The notes: generated by a model from the sequence alone, not told the origin. A stretch of DNA of 31,736 nucleotides from DASTQL01 sp035761805 (GCA_035761805.1 DASTQL010000180.1:1-31736), one strand, 5' to 3'. Shown: positions 8,003-17,140, counted from the stretch's first letter. Translations and numbers: made by a program.

Positions 8003-8779
8003 GTGCCCCGTCACCCCTCTCCGGTCTCCGCCGTCCCCGGGGCTCCCCCGGTCGCCGGGCGGCCTGGGCTGGGGAGGTCGATCCGCTTGCTGGGTGACTT
8101 CCGGGTGGAGCAGACCGACCCGGACCGCTTCTACCGGGCCCTCGCCGCGGACTCGGTCGCGATGGTCTCGCGGCACACCACGCTGGCCGGTCGGCTCGTC
8201 CTCGACGTCGGTGGGGGCCCGGGCTACTTCTTCGACGCCTTCACCGACGCCGGCGCCCTCTACCTGGCCGTCGACGCCGATGCCGGCGAGCTGGCGGCAC
8301 GGGGCCGTCCCGGCCCCTGGAGCGTGCTGGGCAGCGGCCTGTCGCTCCCGGTCCGTGACGGCGCGGTCGACGTGTGCTTCTCGTCCAACGTCCTGGAGCA
8401 CGTTCGGTGGCCGTGGCGGATGGCCGACGAGATGGTCAGGGTGACCCGACCCGGGGGTGCGGTCGTGCTCTCGTACACGGTCTGGTGGGGGCCCTGGGGC
8501 GGCCATGAGACCGCCCCCTGGCACTACCTCGGTGCATCTCGGGCCGCCCGTCGCTACACCCGCCGCCACGGCCACCCGCCGAAGAACCTCGTCGGCACGT
8601 CACTCTTCCCGGTGACCGTGGCCGCGGGCCTGCGGTGGGCCAGGGCGGCGTCGGGCGCGACCCTGGTGGCCGCCTACCCGCGCTACCACCCGTGGTGGGC
8701 CTGGTGGGTCCTGCGCGTGCCCGCCCTCCGCGAGGTCGTGACCTGGAACCTGGTGCTGGTGCTCCGTCGTGACCGCTGA
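8003..8779 (+). CDS. SAM-dependent methyltransferase, class I
   Basis: A 258-residue class I methyltransferase of the Methyltransf_11 type. The SAM-binding motif I is LVLDVGGGPG (about residues 65-74), the acidic end of strand 2 is YLAVDAD, and motif IV/V regions follow as VDVCFSSNVLEHV and MVRVTRPGGAVVLSY. A C-terminal part with HPPKNLVGTSLFPVTVA and a Trp-rich region is reminiscent of M. tuberculosis Rv0224c, which also lies beside a GT4 gene. GTG at 8003 is chosen because the frame upstream runs antisense to the glycosyltransferase start and a TANNNT -10 lies directly before it. The gene overlaps the AftD-like gene by 11 bases, so the two are probably translated together. Substrate unknown; a glycan or lipid acceptor is likely. 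Confidence 0.83.
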   Translation: MPRHPSPVSAVPGAPPVAGRPGLGRSIRLLGDFRVEQTDPDRFYRALAADSVAMVSRHTTLAGRLVLDVGGGPGYFFDAFTDAGALYLAVDADAGELAARGRPGPWSVLGSGLSLPVRDGAVDVCFSSNVLEHVRWPWRMADEMVRVTRPGGAVVLSYTVWWGPWGGHETAPWHYLGASRAARRYTRRHGHPPKNLVGTSLFPVTVAAGLRWARAASGATLVAAYPRYHPWWAWWVLRVPALREVVTWNLVLVLRRDR

Positions 8780-11700
8780 CCTCACGGCAGCCCGGGGGGT
8801 CTGGCGGCTGCGCCTGCTCGCCGTCTGCGCCCTCCTCACGGCGGTCGCCTTCGTCCAGCGGCCGGGCTGGACCGCGACCGACACGAAGCTCGACCTGACC
8901 GAGGCCCCCGGTGCCTTCCTGCTGCGCTCCCTCGACGCATGGGAGCCGCTGGGCTTCGCCGGGCAGCTCCAGAACCAGGCGTACGGCTACCTGGTCCCCA
9001 CCGGCCCGTTCTTCTGGCTGGCGGACCTGGCGGGCGTCCCGGCCTGGGTCGCCCAGCGGCTCTGGTGGACGCTCCTGCTGTGCGTCGCCTTCCTCGGCAT
9101 GGTCCGGCTGGCGGGACGGCTGGGCGCGGGGGGGCCGTGGATCCGGCTGGTCGCAGGCCTGGTCTACGCCCTGTCGCCACGCGTGCTGACGCTGCTCGGG
9201 GAGTTCTCGGTCGAGGCCTGGCCGATGGCCATGGCGCCCTGGGTCCTCCTGCCGCTGGTGGACGCCTCCCGCAGCGGGTCGGTCCGGCGGGGGGCCGCGG
9301 CGTCAGGGGTCGCCCTGCTCCTGACCGGTGGCGTCAACGCCGTCGCGACGCTCGCCGTGCTGGTCCTGCCCGCGTGGTTCCTGCTGACCCGCGAGCCCGG
9401 GCCGCGCCGGCGTGCCCTGATGGGCTGGTGGACGCTCGCGGTCGCCCTCGCCTCCATCTGGTGGGTGCTGCCGCTGCTCGTGCTCGCGCGTTACAGCCCG
9501 CCGTTCCTCGACTGGATCGAGGACGCGGGCACGACCACCGCGCACACCTCGGTGGCCGAGACCCTGGGCGGGGTGTCGCACTGGCTCGCCTACCTGGCGA
9601 CCACGTCGGGACCGGCGCTGCCGGCCGGATTCCTGCTCGTGACGACCCCCGTCATCGTCGCCGAGGTGCTGTTGCTCGCGGCCCTCGGGATCGGGGGACT
9701 GGCCCGACCGGGCATCCTCGAACGCGGCTTCCTCGTCGGTGGTGTGCTCCTCGGCTGCGTCCTCGTCGGCTTCGGCCACGTCGGGGCCCTCGACGGCGTG
9801 CTCGCCGACGCCAGGCAGGCCTGGCTGGACGGTGCGCTCGCGCCCTTCCGCAACACCCACAAGTTCGATGCGGTGCTGCGGATACCGCTCGTCCTGGGTC
9901 TCACCCACCTGCTCGCCCGGGCGGCGGTGCCCGGGATGCTGCCCCGGCAGGCGCGGCGCACGGTGGTCTTCGTGACGGCAGCAGCGCTCGTGGGAACCGC
10001 CACACCCGCGCTGGCGGGCCGGGTCGTGGGCCCCGGCGCATACACCGAGGTCCCGGACTACTGGCCGGAGGTCGCCGACTGGCTCGCCGAGGAGCACCCC
10101 AGGGCGCGTGCCCTCGTGGTCCCTTCCGCGAGCTTCGCCGAGTTCTACTGGGGCCGGACGCGCGACGACCCCCTCCAACCGCATGCCACCTCCCCGTGGG
10201 CCGTGCGAGACGCGGTCCCCCTCGGCTCCGCGGGAGGTACCCGTCTCCTCGACGGCGTCGGACGGCGCATCGACGCCGGTCAGGGGTCGCCGGGCCTGGC
10301 CGAGTACCTCGGACGCGCCGGCTTCGGCGCCGTCGTCGTCCGAAACGACCTCGACTGGACGGTCACCGGGGCCCCACGACCGGCCCGGGTACGGGAGGCA
10401 CTGGCCGCCTCGCCCGGCATCGAGCTCGTGGCCTCCTTCGGTCCGTCCGTCGGGGGTGGCGCGGACACCCCGCAGTCGACGGTGGACTCGCGACTGGACC
10501 TGTCGCTGCCGGCGGTCGAGGTCTGGGAGGTCCGCGGGCCGGACGAGCGGCTCGTGGTCAGCCGGACCACCGAGGGCACGCTGTCCGTGGACGGGGGACC
10601 TGAGGCGCTGCTGGCCCTGGCGGACGCAGGGGTCCTGGACGGGCGCGCCGCCGTGCTGTCCGCGGACCCCACGCGACCCGACTCGCCGTCGATGCGTCCC
10701 GTGCGCGGCGACTCGTACCGCCTGCGCGAGGTCGACTACGGGAGCGTGCGGGACAACACGTCGGCGGCCCTGACCGCTGCCGAGCCGTTGCGGCTCGACC
10801 GGCGGGTGCGCGACCTCGTCGTGCCGGGAATGCCGGGACGCGAGGTCGTGGCCGAGGTGTCGGGGATCGACGCGGTCTCGGCGTCGAGCAGCGGTGGAGA
10901 CGTCCGGGCCCCGCGGGGTCGTGGCCCGGAGCACCAGGCCTGGTCGGCCGTGGACGGGGACCCGTCGACCGCGTGGGTGAGCGGCGACGTGGCGCCGGCG
11001 GTGGGACAGTGGTGGCAGGTGGACCTCGCGACCCCGCGCGACCTGGGCCAGGTGGAGATCGACCTGCTGGTGCAGCCCGACCTCGGGCCGGCCCCCACGC
11101 GCCTGCGCGTGGTCACCGACTCCGGTGCCGGCACCGTTCCCGTGCAGCCGGCCGAGGGAGCTCAGCCGGTGTCGGTCCCGCCCGGCGCGACCCGATCGCT
11201 GCGCTTCGAGGTCGACGAGGTCTCCGGCGGGGGTGCCGGACAGGGCGTGGGCCTGCGGGAGGTCGTGCTGCCGGACGTCGAGCCGCGCCGCACCGGGGTG
11301 CTCCCGGACCCCGTCGAGGCGGACGCCGAGGCCCCCGCAGTGATCGCGCTGCGGACGGCCGACGGCTGGCGTCCCGACTGTGTCCGGCCCGCCGACCGCC
11401 CGCTGTGCGTGCCGGGTCTGCGCCGCAGCGGCGAGGACGACGCCGTCCTGGACCGGAGCTTCGGGCTGTCCGCGCCAGCGGTCTACGAGCCGCCCCGGAT
11501 CCGGGCCCGTCCCCGCCCTGGCCCGATGCTCGAGGCGCTGCTCGACCCGGACGACGGTCGGATCAGGGCGACCTCGACCAGCCGCGCCGTGGACGACCCG
11601 GCTGCACGCGCCCAGGCCCTGGTCGATCGCGACCTGGGGACCGGGTGGGTGGCGGCGCCGGCCGACGGGGACCCGACGGTCTCCCTGGGCTGGGGCGAGG

Positions 11701-12893
11701 TCCGCCGGGTCCGCGGGGTCCAGGTGCTCGTGGACCCCTATCTGGCCGCGACCCCGGCCACGCGGGTCTTGCTCGCGTCGGGGGCCAGCTCCTGGAGCAT
11801 CACCCTCGACGACCGGGGGTTCGCGCGGCTGCCCGAGCCGGTCGAGACCGACGCGATCGATGTGCGCCTCGAGGCCGCCGAGCCCGTGGTGTCGGTCGAC
11901 CCCGTCGGCGGGGGCTCCTCACCGCTGCCCGTCGGCGCCTCGGAGATCAGGGTCCTGGGGGCGGACGACCTCCGGCTCCCGACGCCGCGGACGCAGGGGG
12001 CGGGCCTGCCCTGCGGCTTCGGCCCGCCGCTCGTGGTCGACGGGCGGGCGCTCACCACCCAGGTCGCCGCCACGGTCGGAGACCTCGAGGCCCTCCGGCC
12101 CGTACCGGTGCTGCCGTGCGGGGACGACGCGGAGCGCCTGGTCCTCACCTCGGGAGAGCACGAGGTGGTCCTGGAGGCGACCGCGGAGACGTGGCCGCTG
12201 TCGGTCGTCCTCGAGCCGGTCGTCGCCGGGGACGACCCACCCGGGTCTCCCGGCCGCCCCGTCGACGTGGAGCGCTGGGACCAGCAGGTCCGCTCCGTCG
12301 CGCTCGGTGCGTCCACTCGGTGGACGTGGCTCCAGGTGCGGGAGAACTTCAGCGACGGCTGGCAGGCCCGGCTCGACGGCGCCCCACTGCAGGCCGTCCG
12401 GCTGGACGGCTGGACGCAGGGCTGGCTGGTGCCTCCGGGCCCGGCAGGCGTCGTGACCATGGAGTTCACGCCTGGCCGTTTCTACCGCGGCGGTCTCGTG
12501 GCCGGTGCGTTCGCCGTGCTCGTGCTGCTGGCACTCGCGGTGGTCCCCGACCGGCGGCGGCCGGCGAGCCCGGCGCTGCCCCCGGCGCGCCGGACCCGCA
12601 CGGGCACCGTGCTTGCCGCGCTGGCACTCGCCTGGACGGGTGGTGTCGTCGCCGTAGGGCTGCTCGTGGCCGTGAGGGTGGTCGCGTCGGTACGCCCGGC
12701 GGTCGTCCGCCTGCTGGCCCCGACGGGCGTGGCGGTGGCAGGCCTGCTGCTCGCCGTGGATCCGTGGCCCCCGCCGAGTGCCCACGGCTCCTGGCCCGTG
12801 GCCCTCGCGGCGCTGACCGGCCTGGCCGCCCTCACCGCCGTGGCGACGTCACGTCGGCGCGCACGGGGCGACGACCCGGGCCACGGTCCTTGA
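8769..12893 (+). CDS. AftD-like alpha-(1->3)-arabinofuranosyltransferase family protein
   Basis: A 1374-residue membrane protein matching the AftD/DUF3367 family in length and pattern. AftD transfers arabinofuranose from decaprenyl-phospho-arabinose to arabinan outside the membrane. The N-terminal membrane domain (about 1-430) begins with the diagnostic loop TDTKLDLTEAPGAFLLRSL (Asp38 and Asp42; an Asp here is expected to be catalytic in GT-C enzymes) and QNQAYGYLVPTGPFFWL. The long extracytoplasmic part holds two discoidin/carbohydrate-binding-like stretches, near 705-800 (SAVDGDPSTAWVSGD) and 925-1030 (ALVDRDLGTGWVA). Spans return at about 1240-1360. The GTG start overlaps the methyltransferase stop. 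Its last 62 bases overlap the opposing acyltransferase gene. The true sugar donor in this organism is not proven. Confidence 0.88.
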   Translation: MTADLTAARGVWRLRLLAVCALLTAVAFVQRPGWTATDTKLDLTEAPGAFLLRSLDAWEPLGFAGQLQNQAYGYLVPTGPFFWLADLAGVPAWVAQRLWWTLLLCVAFLGMVRLAGRLGAGGPWIRLVAGLVYALSPRVLTLLGEFSVEAWPMAMAPWVLLPLVDASRSGSVRRGAAASGVALLLTGGVNAVATLAVLVLPAWFLLTREPGPRRRALMGWWTLAVALASIWWVLPLLVLARYSPPFLDWIEDAGTTTAHTSVAETLGGVSHWLAYLATTSGPALPAGFLLVTTPVIVAEVLLLAALGIGGLARPGILERGFLVGGVLLGCVLVGFGHVGALDGVLADARQAWLDGALAPFRNTHKFDAVLRIPLVLGLTHLLARAAVPGMLPRQARRTVVFVTAAALVGTATPALAGRVVGPGAYTEVPDYWPEVADWLAEEHPRARALVVPSASFAEFYWGRTRDDPLQPHATSPWAVRDAVPLGSAGGTRLLDGVGRRIDAGQGSPGLAEYLGRAGFGAVVVRNDLDWTVTGAPRPARVREALAASPGIELVASFGPSVGGGADTPQSTVDSRLDLSLPAVEVWEVRGPDERLVVSRTTEGTLSVDGGPEALLALADAGVLDGRAAVLSADPTRPDSPSMRPVRGDSYRLREVDYGSVRDNTSAALTAAEPLRLDRRVRDLVVPGMPGREVVAEVSGIDAVSASSSGGDVRAPRGRGPEHQAWSAVDGDPSTAWVSGDVAPAVGQWWQVDLATPRDLGQVEIDLLVQPDLGPAPTRLRVVTDSGAGTVPVQPAEGAQPVSVPPGATRSLRFEVDEVSGGGAGQGVGLREVVLPDVEPRRTGVLPDPVEADAEAPAVIALRTADGWRPDCVRPADRPLCVPGLRRSGEDDAVLDRSFGLSAPAVYEPPRIRARPRPGPMLEALLDPDDGRIRATSTSRAVDDPAARAQALVDRDLGTGWVAAPADGDPTVSLGWGEVRRVRGVQVLVDPYLAATPATRVLLASGASSWSITLDDRGFARLPEPVETDAIDVRLEAAEPVVSVDPVGGGSSPLPVGASEIRVLGADDLRLPTPRTQGAGLPCGFGPPLVVDGRALTTQVAATVGDLEALRPVPVLPCGDDAERLVLTSGEHEVVLEATAETWPLSVVLEPVVAGDDPPGSPGRPVDVERWDQQVRSVALGASTRWTWLQVRENFSDGWQARLDGAPLQAVRLDGWTQGWLVPPGPAGVVTMEFTPGRFYRGGLVAGAFAVLVLLALAVVPDRRRPASPALPPARRTRTGTVLAALALAWTGGVVAVGLLVAVRVVASVRPAVVRLLAPTGVAVAGLLLAVDPWPPPSAHGSWPVALAALTGLAALTAVATSRRRARGDDPGHGP

Positions 12894-14064
12894 GCCGCAG
12901 GGCGGGCCGCTCGACGACCCGCCAGCTCACGGCCGAGACGGCGACGGCGCCCACGACCGTCAGCGTCAGGACCGTCCAGAAGCCGCCGGTGAAGAAGTCC
13001 CGCCCGAGCGCCACGAGAACCAGGTCGAGCACGACCAGGTGCCAGAGGAAGATCCCGTACGAGATGGTGCCCAGCCGGACCAGCGGCCGGGTGGTCATGA
13101 TCGTCGCCCACCTTCCGTGGCGCGGCCCCAGGGTGCCCGGTAGGAGCAGGAACCCCGCCACGACCGCGTAGAGGACGTGCTTGGCCACCGCCTGCCCGGC
13201 CGTCGGGTCGTCCAGGGTGCGGGGGCCGGCCACCGGGGTCGTGGCCACGAGGAAGACGCCCAGAGCGACCGTCCACGCCGCGCCGGGGGCGTGCGCGGCT
13301 CCGGCCAGGACGCGCCATCCCGAGGTGTCGCCGGAGGCGGGGACCGTCGCCACGTAGGCGCTGGCGACCGCCAGCACCATGCCGACCGCGAACCAGTCCA
13401 GGTGGGCCGGCAGCCACAACGACGCCGTGCGAGGGTCGAGCACCCCGGCCGCCCGCACGGCCGCGAGGAACCCGACGCCGGCCACCGCGTAGGCGCCCAG
13501 GACGATTGCCTGGAAGCGTGCGCTGCGGGCGGGGTCACCCCGGTGCCGCCGGGTCGCCAGCCAGGCGAGCAGCGGCAGCGCCAGGTAGAAGGCCACCTCG
13601 GTGCCGAGGCTCCACACCTGGGTGAGGCCGGGGACGAGCGCACCCGGGTGGTAGATCTGCACGAGGAACAGCTGGCGGAGCCACTCGTCCAGGCCCCGTC
13701 CCTCGTTGCCGCGGACGAGCAGACTGGCGGCGATCACGACGACGAGGTAGGCGGGGACGATGCGCAGGGCACGGCGCCACAGGTAGGGGACGGTGGCCGG
13801 GCCGGGGCTGTCGCGGAGCGCCGCCAGCGACCACGGCCGGTAGAGCAGGAACCCCGAGAGCACGAAGAAGATCGCGACACCGATGTCGAGGCGGGACACG
13901 ACCGGCGCCAGCGGCCCGTCCACGCCGGCAGCCGTCTGGAAGCCGACGTGTGTGGCCACGACGGCCAGCGCCGCCAGGGCGCGGTAGCTGTCCAGCGTCG
14001 GGAAGCTCCGGTGCTCCGCCTGGGGTCGGGTCGTCACCCGCGGGCGAGCGTCGACGGCGGTCAC
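12832..14064 (-). CDS. Acyltransferase-3 family membrane protein (OafA-like)
   Basis: A 410-residue integral membrane acyltransferase, about 10 spans, of the Acyltransferase_3 family, which transfers acyl groups such as acetyl or succinyl to envelope sugars. Family features include SYRALAALAVVATHVGFQ (about residues 25-42, with the conserved His), DIGVAIFFVLSGFLLYRPW, RRALRIVPAYLVVV and QVWSLGTEVAFYLALPLL. The C-terminal tail is short and basic. The GTG start (14062-14064) overlaps the TGA of the upstream gene as GTGA, a typical translational coupling, so both are read from one transcript. Position beside the AftD-like gene suggests it decorates the same polymer; M. tuberculosis Rv0228 is the counterpart I would expect. 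Substrate not visible. Confidence 0.87.
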   Translation of the reverse strand: MTAVDARPRVTTRPQAEHRSFPTLDSYRALAALAVVATHVGFQTAAGVDGPLAPVVSRLDIGVAIFFVLSGFLLYRPWSLAALRDSPGPATVPYLWRRALRIVPAYLVVVIAASLLVRGNEGRGLDEWLRQLFLVQIYHPGALVPGLTQVWSLGTEVAFYLALPLLAWLATRRHRGDPARSARFQAIVLGAYAVAGVGFLAAVRAAGVLDPRTASLWLPAHLDWFAVGMVLAVASAYVATVPASGDTSGWRVLAGAAHAPGAAWTVALGVFLVATTPVAGPRTLDDPTAGQAVAKHVLYAVVAGFLLLPGTLGPRHGRWATIMTTRPLVRLGTISYGIFLWHLVVLDLVLVALGRDFFTGGFWTVLTLTVVGAVAVSAVSWRVVERPALRLKDRGPGRRPVRADVTSPRR

Positions 14065-16013
14065 GAGACCCCCGCGACCGGCCGAGCGACCGTGACCGTG
14101 TCGAGGCAGGACCCGATGGCCGGGTCGAGCAGAGTGACCCGGATGCGGGTGACGGTTTGGGGCGCGAGCGCCAGGACGACGGCGTTCGGACCGCTCCGGA
14201 TGGGCATCCCCTCCGGCGGGGTCAGCACGGCCGAGCCGGTGGGGGACTCGGCCACGACCTCGATGCTGCTGTCGGCGCCGACGAGCAGACCGAGCCGCAG
14301 CACGAGACCGTCGAGGGCAGGGACCCGCCGCTCCAGCGGGACGAGCGCCGTGGGGGTCGACTCGTTCATCGGCCGCCCGCAGCTCGGGGCGGGGCCGGGC
14401 CGCCCGACCGTGATCGTCGACAGCCTCGCGGGTACGAGCCGGCCCTCCTCGTCGAGCACCCGTCCAGACACGTTGCCGTTGCCGACCTCCATCCGGCCGT
14501 CGTCCAGCGGGGCCAGCAGGCGGGGGAGCCGGTTGTAGGGCTCGAAGAGCGGCGGCAGCATCTCTGCTGGAACGGGCACGTCGTAGACGTGCACCGGCGT
14601 CGGGGCGGCGAGGAAGCTCTCCCGGAGCGCGGCTACGGTGTCGGCGTTGGGGTTGTCGTGCCAGGTCGAGCCCCAGGCGGACACTGATGCCGCGGCGCCG
14701 ACGAGGTAGGCAGCCATCAGCACGGGTGCCGCCCGGCTCAAGGACGAGTGCTGGTGGCGGTGGTGCTCGTGCCAGCGATGGCTGGTCGCGGGCGACGCCC
14801 GGCCGGCGAGCGGCAACGTCGCCAGGCCGAGTGCCAGCGGCCCGAGGAACGCGAACTCCGCGACGTAGCGGTAGTCGGCGGCCGCCAGGATGCCGAACTT
14901 CGACACCCGGCCGACGATCACCATGCCGAAGCCCAGCACCCAGGGGACGAGGAGCACGAGCCAGGCCCGGGCGACCCGGGACGCGTCGCGGCGCGCCGCG
15001 AGGACGGTGACGACCACGACGAGGGCGGCGGCGACGCTCATCAGCGCCGGGCCCGGGTCGGAGATCCCGAAGTACGGGGAGTTGTCGGCGTCCCACGACC
15101 ACGGTCCGCCGACCAGGCCGGGCAGCAGTGACCGGGTGAGGTTGGTCCCGTAGGCTTCCAGGGCGTCGCCGACGCCGACGCGTAGCCCGGGCGCGCCGCG
15201 GTCGTAGCCACCGCTGAGATACACGGCGAGGTAAGCCGCGGTGACCACGACGTAGGCGAGGGCGAGCCGGTACCACCGCCGGGAGGCGCGGAGGCGGGCA
15301 CCCCAGGTGTCGCCGGGCGCGAGGAAGAGCACCGTGAGCAGCACCGCGACCGGCAGCGCGAGCAGCGCCTTCTCCCAGCACAACAGGCCGATCCCGTACG
15401 TGACGACGGCGGCGACGGCGGTCCGGCGCCGTTGGGTACGGAGGTGGCGGACGTGCAGCAGGAGGGTCGCGACGATCGCCACGTGGGCGGGGTTGAGCGT
15501 CACCGCCTGGGTCCACCAGCCGAACATCGGGACGATGAAAGGGGAGAAGCAGAAGAGAGTGAAGGGCACCAGCGTGGCTCGGCGGGGTCCGAAGAGCTCC
15601 CGGAAGAGCAGCCAGACCAGGCCGGCCAGCACCGCCTGGAGCACCAGCATCGCGCCGACCGCCGACCACCGCTCGAGCGGCGCGAGGTCGGTCTGGACCC
15701 AGATCAGCAGCCGAGGGATCGGGGCCAGGTGCGACCCGGGCGTCCTGAGCAGGTGGTCGGCGCCCAGCGAGGCCTCTGCGGCCATGCTCTGCAACCGGAA
15801 GTCGTCGAGGTAGAAGCCGCCGGGCAGGGCCACCCAAGCGAGAACGGACAGGTGCGCCGCCCCGAGGAGGACCGCCCCGGTGTCGGCCGGTCGCCAGGCC
15901 AGGCGCAGCCGTTGCCAGCTCGTCGTGAGGGCGGGCGGCAGCAGCGACTCCGGCGGCTCGTCGCCCGCGCCGGACGGCGCCGACGGGTCGGCGAGCCGGG
16001 TGTCGTCGGTCAT
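14061..16013 (-). CDS. Large polytopic membrane protein, GT-C-like
   Basis: A 650-residue protein with about 10-11 hydrophobic segments over residues 45-445, then a soluble extracytoplasmic domain of about 200 residues. The first outer loop carries GFYLDDFRLQS; a DD pair here is characteristic of GT-C membrane glycosyltransferases that use polyprenyl-phosphate sugars. Also visible are FGWWTQAVTLNPAH and DADNSPYFGISDPGPA. A His-rich stretch (HRWHEHHRHQHSS, about residues 418-430) lies in a probable cytoplasmic loop. The C-terminal soluble part has beta-rich composition with no family I can name. The ATG has a GAGGAGA ribosome site 7 bases upstream. It is the first gene of a two-gene unit with the acyltransferase. 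The enzymatic role is inferred. Confidence 0.68.
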   Translation of the reverse strand: MTDDTRLADPSAPSGAGDEPPESLLPPALTTSWQRLRLAWRPADTGAVLLGAAHLSVLAWVALPGGFYLDDFRLQSMAAEASLGADHLLRTPGSHLAPIPRLLIWVQTDLAPLERWSAVGAMLVLQAVLAGLVWLLFRELFGPRRATLVPFTLFCFSPFIVPMFGWWTQAVTLNPAHVAIVATLLLHVRHLRTQRRRTAVAAVVTYGIGLLCWEKALLALPVAVLLTVLFLAPGDTWGARLRASRRWYRLALAYVVVTAAYLAVYLSGGYDRGAPGLRVGVGDALEAYGTNLTRSLLPGLVGGPWSWDADNSPYFGISDPGPALMSVAAALVVVVTVLAARRDASRVARAWLVLLVPWVLGFGMVIVGRVSKFGILAAADYRYVAEFAFLGPLALGLATLPLAGRASPATSHRWHEHHRHQHSSLSRAAPVLMAAYLVGAAASVSAWGSTWHDNPNADTVAALRESFLAAPTPVHVYDVPVPAEMLPPLFEPYNRLPRLLAPLDDGRMEVGNGNVSGRVLDEEGRLVPARLSTITVGRPGPAPSCGRPMNESTPTALVPLERRVPALDGLVLRLGLLVGADSSIEVVAESPTGSAVLTPPEGMPIRSGPNAVVLALAPQTVTRIRVTLLDPAIGSCLDTVTVARPVAGVS

Positions 16014-16096
16014 CCGGGCTTCTCCTCGTCGCTGCGCCAGCGAACTCTACGCGTCCGGGGGTCGAAGGACCCGTGCCGGTCGGGTTCCGCGTGCGC

Positions 16097-16102
16097 TATG
16101 GT
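16097..16102 (+). promoter_or_regulatory. Candidate -10 element for the DUF3068 gene
   Basis: TATGGT fits TANNNT and lies 60 bases upstream of the DUF3068 start, within the 149-base divergent gap. No convincing -35 box is seen. On the minus strand TAGAGT (16045-16050) is a similar candidate for the opposing membrane gene. Confidence 0.3.
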
Positions 16103-16162
16103 CCCTCGGCACACGTCGTGCGGTCCGCTGCGGTCCGGTGCCGCCGGATGAGGAGTCGAGTC

Positions 16163-17140
16163 ATGCGCCGTACGTTCGGGCTCGTGCTGATCGGGCTGGG
16201 AGCCTTTCTGCTCGTCCTCGCGCCCATGCTCCGCTTCTACGCCTACCCCAGGCTGGCGGTCGTGCCGCTGGACCAGTACACCCAGACGGTGTCGTACGGT
16301 CCGGGCGCGACCATCCTGGACATCGGCAGCTTCTCGGAGATCCAGACCGATCTGACGAGCGTCCGCACCGTACGCGGCGACGTGGAGGCGTCGACCGACG
16401 ACGTGGCGGTGTGGGAGACCTTCGTCAACACCACCGACCCCGAGGGCGAGACGCGGTCCGCCTACACCGAGCGGGGGGCCTTCGACCGTACGACCGGCGA
16501 GACCGTCGAGGGCTACGGCGAGAACTTCGACGGCGACCCCGTCCGGCACGAGGGGCTGTGGCTGAAGTTCCCGTTCGACACGCAGCAGCAGGACTACGAG
16601 TTCTGGGACAACACGCTGCTCGAGGCGCGCCCGGCCGTCTTCGACGGTGAGGAGGACATCCAGGGGCTCGCGACGTACCGCTTCGTGCAGACGATCGAGC
16701 CGGAGGTGTGGACCCAGCAGGAGGTTCCCGGCTCCCTGGTGGGCGAGGACGCCGACGCGGTGGAGGCCGACCGGTCCTACTCCAACGTCCGGACGCTGTG
16801 GGTCGAGCCCAACACCGGCGTGATCATCCGGGGGCAGGAGCAGCAGCGGTCGACCCTGCAGGTCGACGGCGAGGACCGGGTGACCGTCACCGAGGTGACG
16901 ATCGCCTACGACGACGAGACCGTCACGGCCAACGTCGACGAGTACGGCGGCCAGGCGGGCCAGCTGCGGCTGATCCGATCGACCCTGCCGCTCGCCCTCG
17001 CGCTGCTGGGGCTCGGGTTGCTCGTCGGCGGCTTCCTGCTCGCCGCCAGCGGCCGTCGAGGCAGGGAGGGCACTCGACGGCGGTCACGTCAGCGTCCGGT
17101 CGAGACCACCGAGAAGCCTGAGCTCTTCCGGCACACGTAG
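16163..17140 (+). CDS. DUF3068 (PorA family) membrane protein
   Basis: A 325-residue protein with one N-terminal span (about residues 5-26) and one C-terminal span (about 273-293), enclosing a large extracytoplasmic domain. The pattern fits DUF3068: after the first span come LRFYAYPRLAVVPLDQYTQTVSYG and GDVEASTDDVAVWETF, and later YRFVQTIEPE and LWVEPNTGVIIRGQEQQ. M. tuberculosis Rv0227c, in the same kind of neighbourhood, is a family member as I recall. Function is not established; a corynebacterial porin-related name is attached to the family in databases. ATG at 16163 has GAGGAG 7 bases upstream; an in-frame ATG at 16148 is a less likely start. The last 52 bases overlap the opposing methyltransferase gene. 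Confidence 0.85.
   Translation: MRRTFGLVLIGLGAFLLVLAPMLRFYAYPRLAVVPLDQYTQTVSYGPGATILDIGSFSEIQTDLTSVRTVRGDVEASTDDVAVWETFVNTTDPEGETRSAYTERGAFDRTTGETVEGYGENFDGDPVRHEGLWLKFPFDTQQQDYEFWDNTLLEARPAVFDGEEDIQGLATYRFVQTIEPEVWTQQEVPGSLVGEDADAVEADRSYSNVRTLWVEPNTGVIIRGQEQQRSTLQVDGEDRVTVTEVTIAYDDETVTANVDEYGGQAGQLRLIRSTLPLALALLGLGLLVGGFLLAASGRRGREGTRRRSRQRPVETTEKPELFRHT

Noticed and set aside
14065..15837. Upstream extension of the acyltransferase frame to 15837
   Set aside because: It is antisense-like low-complexity sequence lying in the membrane protein gene on the same strand in another frame. The GTGA overlap at 14061 gives a clean start.
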